A DNA stretch of 37,057 bases from an uncultured Sutterella sp. (GTDB lineage: Bacteria; Pseudomonadota; Gammaproteobacteria; Burkholderiales; Burkholderiaceae_F). The stretch is from positions 1-37,057 of the forward strand of contig UPZS01000021.1 of NCBI GenBank assembly GCA_900538905.1, in the 5' to 3' direction. This document shows positions 31,712 to 37,057 of the stretch, piece after piece; the stretch's first letter is position 1; each line of letters starts with the position of its first letter. The notes below the pieces were generated by a model. That model saw only the letters and a list, made by a program, of their open reading frames with translations, searched no databases and was not told the DNA's origin. Position numbers and translations under genes: made by a program.

Positions 31712-33691
31712 ATGCCGCTTCGCCCGAAAATCAGCGCATCCTCGCCCGTTCGGAACCGATATTCTCAGTCGACCGGCAGCAACGGTGTGCCTGACTCCAA
31801 CGCATCATTTGACGTGCTCGCCGAACGGTTTCTGCAACGGCTGTGTTTGACGGCAGACTTTCGAAACGGTTTTCTGAAGACCATGGATGCCGCCTTAAAC
31901 GGTCTTTCCTGCGCCGACAAAACTCGAATTCAAAACCTTTGTCTGGTACTTCTTCGTTCGATTCCGGACTCTGAACTCTCCGGCAATTTGCGACTGATCG
32001 AAAAGCTCCTTTCCGTGGCTGCCGTGCTTTTGCGTTCGGTTCCCCAAGACGGCGCCTTATTTGACGCCGAAACACAAAGTCTGCTGCAGGCTATGCTTGA
32101 AAACGAAGTAGAACTCACGCGGATTTATCGGACGCACCAACGAAGCGGTCTGAACGCCCTTGTACTGCTGTCGGGCTTTTACGCAGCCGTTCAAACCAAT
32201 CGAGACGAGCCACAAACGGCAGCCTTTGGCCGCCTTCTATTCGTGCGGCATTCGTTTTTTGCGTTCGTTGCGTCGACCTCAACGACAACACTCTTGCGAA
32301 CGCTCACGATCGTGCGCGTCTTTCCTCAAGAGAAGTCCCCCGTGCGGCTTTTTTTATCGCCTGCAGTTTTCGCACCCGTCTTTCATAGCCGCCTGCACGG
32401 CCAGCCTCTTTCTTTTGTCAACGCCCTACCCCATATCGAAACACCAGTCACACGCGACGGTGAGCTCCTACGGCTTTTGAAACAAGCCGGTCTTGTTGGC
32501 GCCACGCATCGGGTTCGACGCTGGACCGACGCCGGGCGATTGACTGTTGAGAGCCTTTGGGAACTGCGCCGTGCAGTCGTCAGACGCCTCTTTACGCTTG
32601 TCACCTCCGAGACAGCTGCAGCCTTGCATGGCGCCGCCTATGACTTCCTGCAGTTGGAAAGCGATGCTCAGCGTGTCATTGCAGCTCCGGGCAGTTCCGG
32701 CGAATTGAAAAGCACCTCGAAAACCCCAGCACCGGAGGTTTTGTGTCATCCGGTGATGAACGGCGCGGTGGCCGGCGTCGGTTTACCCTCCTGGGCCAAT
32801 GCCGTGCTCGTAAGGGCTCTCACGCGCGTCAACGAAGCCGTCAGAACCGATCACTGCGCCAGACGCTTTTTCGTCATTGGGCTTGAACCGCAGGACAACA
32901 TCCGCGTTGCGTCAGCCTCGGTTAACTTGTCCCAAACCTTGTCCGAATCCGTCGGCTCATGCGCGGAGTTTCTTTCGGTCTTGAACAAAACGCTCGAAAC
33001 GAAAACGGCCGATCGTAATTTCTTGCCTGCGCTTCCCGCCGGACTGTTCGTGCCTGCCCGGTTCTTTGCCACGCCGCCGGCGCTTTGGCTTGCTCCTTTG
33101 GAGGCACTCGGTCTTGCCGTGACTTGCACGCGTCCGAAGGCAACCGTCACGCCTTACGAGGAGAAAGAAGGAACTTCCCTGCCATCGCGTCTCAAAGAGA
33201 GTCACCCGTGTGAGCCCGGCGTGCTCTTTCCCTTTTTCGACTCTGTGGGTACCGCCCGCTGGTGGCTGGAACAGATCGGTGAACGTTCTCACACCAACGG
33301 CGAACAAGCCTCTCGCCGCCGTCTTTTGAAGCACTTTCTTCTGACTGACGTCATGGCGCGACTGCTGCGAATCCTTGTGTTGCAGGCTCACCATGCCGAT
33401 CAAAGCGTCGGCCATCGCATCCTCGGCCAAACCGCGGCACTTGCCGATACCCCGATGAGCGAAACGCTACAGCGAGAACTCAAAAAGTTTCTACCCGTTC
33501 AACATTTTCGCAAGGTCTGTGCTGCCTCTTTTGCCGAATTGGCTCACGGTTTTCTGGCGCACGACCTGCAGCACAAGGGCCGAACCGACGTCGCCACCGG
33601 ACTCGAAGCTGTGATCGAAGCCCAAAAACGACAGTTGGCCAGCGCCCGCAGCAAACGGCTCAAACGCATTGCGGCTCGACCCGATCCTTAA
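31712..33691 (+). CDS. Large hypothetical conjugative-element protein
   Basis: A 659-residue protein I do not recognise. It is mostly alpha-helical by composition, with Leu-rich stretches (IEKLLSVAAVLLRSVPQ, LNALVLLSGFYAAVQ) and Arg-rich segments (VRRWTDAGRLTVESLWELRR, late KRQLASARSKRLKRI). There is no Walker A, no HD or HxH metal motif, no signal peptide and no clear membrane helix. The ATG at 31712 is the first in the open frame; the frame reaches back to a TTG at 31547 without looking like real protein. The stop is 27 bases from the TraD start, so the two are almost surely cotranscribed. Position before traD suggests a transfer or DNA-processing role, but a relaxase signature such as that of TraI_2 (MobH) was looked for and not seen. 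Confidence 0.62.
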   Translation: MPLRPKISASSPVRNRYSQSTGSNGVPDSNASFDVLAERFLQRLCLTADFRNGFLKTMDAALNGLSCADKTRIQNLCLVLLRSIPDSELSGNLRLIEKLLSVAAVLLRSVPQDGALFDAETQSLLQAMLENEVELTRIYRTHQRSGLNALVLLSGFYAAVQTNRDEPQTAAFGRLLFVRHSFFAFVASTSTTTLLRTLTIVRVFPQEKSPVRLFLSPAVFAPVFHSRLHGQPLSFVNALPHIETPVTRDGELLRLLKQAGLVGATHRVRRWTDAGRLTVESLWELRRAVVRRLFTLVTSETAAALHGAAYDFLQLESDAQRVIAAPGSSGELKSTSKTPAPEVLCHPVMNGAVAGVGLPSWANAVLVRALTRVNEAVRTDHCARRFFVIGLEPQDNIRVASASVNLSQTLSESVGSCAEFLSVLNKTLETKTADRNFLPALPAGLFVPARFFATPPALWLAPLEALGLAVTCTRPKATVTPYEEKEGTSLPSRLKESHPCEPGVLFPFFDSVGTARWWLEQIGERSHTNGEQASRRRLLKHFLLTDVMARLLRILVLQAHHADQSVGHRILGQTAALADTPMSETLQRELKKFLPVQHFRKVCAASFAELAHGFLAHDLQHKGRTDVATGLEAVIEAQKRQLASARSKRLKRIAARPDP

Positions 33692-33718
33692 CCGTTGAAT
33701 TCTTTCGGATTTTCTCGT

Positions 33719-35629
33719 ATGTCTTTAATCAAATTCTTTACCCACCGACGGCGTTCGATTTTTACGGCCGGCACCGATGCGGTGCGTGCCGACACGTGGC
33801 GCCCCGCCGTCGAGTTGTGGCCGGCTGCAGCCTGGGGCCTCACTGCAACTGCGGCCTTGAGCATGACACTTACTGCAATGACGCCGCCCGTGCCGGCTCT
33901 GCCCATGGGGTTAGCCGCGGGGGTGTTGGCTACGCTGCGGCTGCGATCCGCTTTGAATGTTCTCAAAGATCGTGCGGCCTTGGCGGGCAGCGCACTGGAA
34001 CTCATCTCCTCCCGATCCTTTGCCCGAAGGCTTTTGCGCGCTCGACGCGACATGGCCGGCAAAGGCAACAACGAAACCTTTGCTCCCGTCTGGTTCGGCC
34101 GCGGTTTTGATTGGGGACCCGAACACGCACAAAAGCTCTATGAACTCTCCAAAATCGATGTCAACCGATTGCTTCCCGCGCGTGCGCTTTGCAAACTTTT
34201 GACCGGCACCGAGCCCAAAGATTCCCGTACGGTGGGGCTTTCGGCCATCGACGGACTGGAAAGCCGCAAAAAAGACATCTGGGTGTCGGAAAAGACCTTG
34301 GAAGGCGGCACGCTCATTGTGGGGACAACTCAGGCGGGCAAAGGTGTGCTTTTGACGAGTCTTGTGACGCAAGCGATTCTGCGCGGCGAATCCGTCATCG
34401 TGATTGACCCCAAGATGAGTTCGCGTCTGCAAAACGCCGTGACGGCCGCGGCAAAACTCGCTCACCGAAGTCCCCCGCTTTTCTTTCACCCCAACCATCC
34501 CGAGGGGCTTCGCATCAATCCGCTGACGCACTTTGAGCGTCCGAGTGAAATCGCAAGCCGCATCACCGCCGTCATGTCTGACTCGGGCCCCTTTACGTCG
34601 TTTGCCTGGTCAGCCGTCAACGTTGTCGTCGACCTGCTCGTTCATGTCGGGCAAACGCCCTCGATTGCCGCGATCGAATCGGTACTCACCGGTGACTTCG
34701 AAGATTTGCTTTTGGAAGCGGCAGAATTTGACTGCGGCGAGGACTATTTCAACATGCTCGTCTCGGAGGCCAAAGTCAAGGGTAAAAAAGGTCGCGAGGG
34801 CGTGCTTGACGTTCTAGAACGAGCCAGAGCCGAAGAAAGACTCTCGGAGGCAACCCTCAAGGGCGCGGCAACCTATGCCCACGACCCCGTGCATTTTTCG
34901 AAGATCACGGCAAGCCTCATGCCCGTTCTGGCAATGCTCACCTCCGGAGCGTTGCGACAAACCCTCTCGCCTCGCGACGACGATCCGCTTGCCATGAGTC
35001 TTTCGGAAATCATCGCCCAGCGAAAGATTCTCTATGTGTGCCTCAATTCGCTCCCGGACCCGACTGTTGCGGGCGCCATCGGTTCGATGCTTCTTGCCGA
35101 CCTCGCCTCCTGCGCGGGCGAACGTTACAACAACACGTCCATCTCCCGAAACACTGTCAGTCTCTTCGTAGACGAGTGCTCAAACACGATTAATCGCTCG
35201 CTTATCGAAATCCTCAACAAAGGCGCTGAATCGGGGCTTCGAACCACTTGCGCCATGCAGACCGTCGCCGACCTGGCCGCCCGTCTGGGTTCGACCGATG
35301 AAGCGCGCATGGCGCTTGGCAACTTCAATAGCCTCGTGGCCCTGCGCACCAAAGATCGGCTCACGCAGGAATTCGTCGCCGAAACGTTCGGGCGCACCTA
35401 CATCTCCAACACGGCCGCAACACTCACGAGCGCTTCGGATACGGCACACCCGGGGCACTTTACGGCAGGCGCTTCGCGTCAAATCACAGCCTCCCGCGAA
35501 GAAATCATTCCGTGCGACGTACTCGGCAAACTCCCCAACTGCGAATTTTTTGCCTCCCTCGCCGGCGGCCGCCTCATCAAAGGTCGCACACCGATTCTGA
35601 TCCCGGACGAGGATCTGTTATGCGAATAA
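33719..35629 (+). CDS. traD: TraD-type conjugative coupling ATPase (SXT/ICE type)
   Basis: A 636-residue type IV coupling protein. An N-terminal hydrophobic anchor (AVELWPAAAWGLTATAALSM, then PALPMGLAAGVLATL) places it in the inner membrane. The soluble domain carries Walker A GTTQAGKG at residues 202-209, VIVIDPKMSS after it, Walker B SLFVDECSN near 483, and the conserved AESGLRTTCAMQTVADL, ALGNFNSLVALRTKD and TFGRTYISNTA segments. The pattern matches TraD of SXT/TOL- and PFL-type integrative elements, which hand the DNA-relaxase complex to the mating pore. I chose ATG 33719; an upstream TTG at 33695 is less likely. Cotranscribed with the upstream unknown gene and, 28 bases downstream, the DUF4400-like gene. 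The relaxase it would serve is not in the window. Confidence 0.85.
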   Translation: MSLIKFFTHRRRSIFTAGTDAVRADTWRPAVELWPAAAWGLTATAALSMTLTAMTPPVPALPMGLAAGVLATLRLRSALNVLKDRAALAGSALELISSRSFARRLLRARRDMAGKGNNETFAPVWFGRGFDWGPEHAQKLYELSKIDVNRLLPARALCKLLTGTEPKDSRTVGLSAIDGLESRKKDIWVSEKTLEGGTLIVGTTQAGKGVLLTSLVTQAILRGESVIVIDPKMSSRLQNAVTAAAKLAHRSPPLFFHPNHPEGLRINPLTHFERPSEIASRITAVMSDSGPFTSFAWSAVNVVVDLLVHVGQTPSIAAIESVLTGDFEDLLLEAAEFDCGEDYFNMLVSEAKVKGKKGREGVLDVLERARAEERLSEATLKGAATYAHDPVHFSKITASLMPVLAMLTSGALRQTLSPRDDDPLAMSLSEIIAQRKILYVCLNSLPDPTVAGAIGSMLLADLASCAGERYNNTSISRNTVSLFVDECSNTINRSLIEILNKGAESGLRTTCAMQTVADLAARLGSTDEARMALGNFNSLVALRTKDRLTQEFVAETFGRTYISNTAATLTSASDTAHPGHFTAGASRQITASREEIIPCDVLGKLPNCEFFASLAGGRLIKGRTPILIPDEDLLCE

Positions 35630-35657
35630 CGCTTTTTACTTTTCGGAAGGTAGCGCA

Positions 35658-36281
35658 ATGACCGCCAAACCCATCGGCACCTTTGCCCGCAACTGCTTTC
35701 TGTTGATTATCGTCTTGTGGCTTGCCGTCTTTTGCTTTGCCTCGGGCTCTTCCGTCGAGTCGGTTTTTGAAAAGGAAAGCGTCGCTTGTCAAGCTCACTG
35801 TCGCGCACAGCTTGAAAACCGATTGCAGTCAATCAACGGTTGGTTTGATGCGCTGCGCAGGAAAGTTCACTCTGCCATTGTGTCGATACCGACAACCGAC
35901 GAAACGTTTGCGCCCATCGAGGCTGAGATTCGCAACGGCGTTCAGACAACAGTTTTCAATCGTCTGCATGCCGTGCAGGAACTCATTCGTCTTGTGAGTC
36001 TTCGGCTGGAGGTTTTCAAATGCGTCTTCGACCTTATCGCACTGCTCGCCGTGGCCACTGTGATCGATGCCGCAAGCCTGCGCTCAATTGCGCATCATAC
36101 GTTTGATGCCTCGCGTCCGGCCGTGAGTTTTACCTCTGCGTTGGGCTTTTTGGGAGCGCTCACTCTGGGGGCCGCCTTAGTTTTGATGCCGTTTACCGGA
36201 GCAGCTGTAGCAGGGCTTTCAGTGATTGCCATCGGATGTATGGGTCTGCACACATGGATCCGGTATTTCCACAAGCTCTGA
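35658..36281 (+). CDS. DUF4400-like integrating conjugative element membrane protein (PFL_4697 type)
   Basis: A 207-residue membrane protein directly after traD. One N-terminal membrane segment (CFLLIIVLWLAVFCFASG) is followed by an extra-membrane helical stretch with many charged residues (residues 35-110), then membrane segments near 118-138 (CVFDLIALLAVATVI) and 155-200 (LGFLGALTLGAALVLMPF, AGLSVIAIGCMGLH). Topology, length and position just behind traD match the DUF4400/PFL_4697 group of integrative elements. Role in transfer is not known. GGAAGG lies before the ATG at 35658. It is the last recognisable conjugation gene in the window. Confidence 0.75.
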   Translation: MTAKPIGTFARNCFLLIIVLWLAVFCFASGSSVESVFEKESVACQAHCRAQLENRLQSINGWFDALRRKVHSAIVSIPTTDETFAPIEAEIRNGVQTTVFNRLHAVQELIRLVSLRLEVFKCVFDLIALLAVATVIDAASLRSIAHHTFDASRPAVSFTSALGFLGALTLGAALVLMPFTGAAVAGLSVIAIGCMGLHTWIRYFHKL

Positions 36282-36346
36282 GTCTTACCAATCGACTCGA
36301 TCCGCTTTGGCGCCCGCACAAGTGCCGAGTGTGTTTCGGCACAAAC

Positions 36347-36394
36347 GAAAAGCTCCCGGCCAATCCAAACCCTGGACAGATCGGCGCGGGAGCT
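36347..36394 (-). terminator. Terminator of the truncated outer-membrane gene
   Basis: Read on the minus strand, AGCTCCCG (36394-36387) pairs with CGGGAGCT (36358-36351) across a 28-base loop and runs into TTTTCG. It lies about 70 bases past the stop of the barrel stub and was presumably its own terminator. A smaller hairpin GTGCCGA/TCGGCAC is at 36322-36342. Confidence 0.6.
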
Positions 36395-36465
36395 AAAGAC
36401 TGTCTGTCGAGCCATGCCCGTATCGGGCAAACCGAATCGGGCGATGGCTCTTTGCGACGGACCGA

Positions 36466-36573
36466 TTAGAAGGCGTACTTCGCACGCAGCTGCATGTGCA
36501 TCGAGCTGCGTTCTTCATCACCCCATTCGTAACCGGCTCGCAGACCGAACGTGAAGTTGTCCTTCACGGCGTC
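36466..36573 (-). pseudogene. 3' stub of an outer-membrane beta-barrel gene
   Basis: On the minus strand the last 35 or so codons of a barrel gene remain: DAVKDNFTFGLRAGYEWG, DEERSSMHMQLRAKYAF, then TAA. Alternating residues, a turn with charged residues and a terminal Phe are the mark of the last two strands of an outer-membrane or autotransporter barrel. Upstream of about 36573 the sequence changes to AT-rich intergenic DNA without continuation of the frame. The stub differs in sequence from the three barrels at 0.75-12.6 kb. Confidence 0.6.
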
Positions 36574-36614
36574 CAAACAGATAAATCTTCGTTTTTTCTG
36601 TTTTCAAACAATTC

Positions 36615-36642
36615 TTTACGGCTAACGGTGCGACAATATGCT
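36615..36642 (+). promoter_or_regulatory. Possible promoter for the last gene
   Basis: TTTACG (36615-36620), a 16-base spacer and TATGCT (36637-36642), 18 bases before the ATG at 36660, with AAAGAG between as Shine-Dalgarno. Both boxes match the consensus at four of six positions. Confidence 0.4.
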
Positions 36643-36659
36643 AAAAGAGTGCTCATACC

Positions 36660-37057
36660 ATGCGCAAAGATCTCGCTTTTGTACTTTTTTCCGTCTTTTG
36701 TGCATCCGTTTCTGCACCTGTTTCTGCAGAGAATCTTTCTGACAAGCAGATGGTTCGCATTTGCCAGATGCGTGTCAAAGATGCGGCCAACTTCGTGACG
36801 GGCGGCGCAAAGAACTACATGGCTTTCTCCAACTGGAAGGTCAACCGCGGCAAGGACGGAAAAGCGAGCGTGGTGACTGACTTTGATTTTGGTCCCGAGT
36901 TGCGCTATGAGTTCACCTGCTACTTTGAAGGCAACAAGATGGTCGACGCTTCCGGGAGAAACAAAACCGGAGAGCGCAGTCTCGAGCAAGCTCAACAGAA
37001 GTGGGGCGAAACATTGGCAACAGCCCGTATCGCTCACCCAGGCCTGGCCGAGGAAGA
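36660..37057 (+). CDS. Secreted hypothetical protein, cut by the window end
   Basis: An open frame from ATG 36660 to the window edge (132 full codons seen, no stop). The N-terminus is a clear signal peptide (MRKDLAFVLFSVFCASVSAP, then VSA), so the product is periplasmic or surface-exposed. The mature part reads like a compact domain: CQMRVKDAANFVTGGAKNY, then a beta-rich stretch WKVNRGKDGKASVVTDFDFG and YEFTCYFEGNKMV, then a helix SLEQAQQKWGETLATAR. Two Cys (CQMR and TCYF) may form a disulfide. No family recognised. A minus-strand ORF across the same bases is its shadow. Confidence 0.75.
   Translation, partial: MRKDLAFVLFSVFCASVSAPVSAENLSDKQMVRICQMRVKDAANFVTGGAKNYMAFSNWKVNRGKDGKASVVTDFDFGPELRYEFTCYFEGNKMVDASGRNKTGERSLEQAQQKWGETLATARIAHPGLAEE

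Noticed and set aside
31547..33691. The large protein before traD as a TraI_2/MobH relaxase
   Set aside because: No HHH-type or HD metal motif characteristic of that family could be found in the translation.
36564..37037. 157-codon minus-strand ORF at the window end
   Set aside because: The plus strand from 36660 has a signal peptide, a Shine-Dalgarno and a promoter and runs to the edge; the minus ORF lacks these.

Overview
The window looks like a chromosomal segment of a Gram-negative gut betaproteobacterium of the Sutterella/Parasutterella kind (Burkholderiales, Sutterellaceae). This is an inference from gene content: large autotransporters, a secreted FMN/FAD fumarate-reductase-type flavoprotein, AAA-ATPase/PD-(D/E)XK genes typical of gut symbionts, and betaproteobacterial-style conjugation genes. 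No rRNA, tRNA, CRISPR array or intact insertion sequence was seen.

Layout. 0-0.6 kb: mdaB-type quinone reductase. 0.75-12.6 kb: three paralogous autotransporters, two in tandem on the minus strand and one divergent on the plus strand. 12.9-15 kb: a NYN-domain nuclease-like gene and small, poorly supported ORFs. 15-17 kb: secreted flavoprotein reductase with an FMN-binding domain and an FAD domain. 17.4-22.2 kb: a small gene with an apparent frameshift, then two AAA-ATPase/PD-(D/E)XK paralogues in opposite orientations on either side of a MarC-family membrane protein. 22.2-24.8 kb: an exported DUF362 protein divergent from an AbgA-like M20 peptidase. 24.8-25.7 kb: a gap holding what I read as an unannotated type I toxin-antitoxin locus, beside a decayed tail-fibre-like remnant. 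25.7-28.4 kb: an orphan amino-acid-type periplasmic binding protein, then an ArsR regulator, a Cys-rich ArsP/YraQ-type permease and a small CxxC thioredoxin-like protein. 28.4-29.6 kb: a broken AAA ATPase gene. 29.7-36.3 kb: part of an integrative conjugative element (MoxR/CbbQ-type ATPase, two unknown proteins, TraD coupling ATPase, DUF4400-like membrane protein). 36.3-37.06 kb: the 3' stub of an outer-membrane barrel gene with its terminator, then a secreted protein that runs off the window.

Best candidate for something undescribed: at 25122-25205 on the minus strand there is a 27-residue hydrophobic ORF (MM start, Ile/Leu/Phe-rich C-terminus, GGAGA Shine-Dalgarno). A convergent extended -10 promoter (TGCTATACT) lies inside it on the plus strand, and a strong terminator at 25224-25254 lies just beyond its ribosome binding site. 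Together they predict an RNA of about 65-70 nt that covers the toxin start and Shine-Dalgarno. The design is that of Ibs/Sib-type type I toxin-antitoxin pairs.

Functional links are mostly local. The two minus-strand autotransporters are probably one transcription unit. The arsR-permease-thioredoxin genes form a stress or metalloid/thiol-responsive operon with a shared sequence motif upstream. The conjugation genes are a fragment only: relaxase, integrase and mating-pore genes are not in the window.
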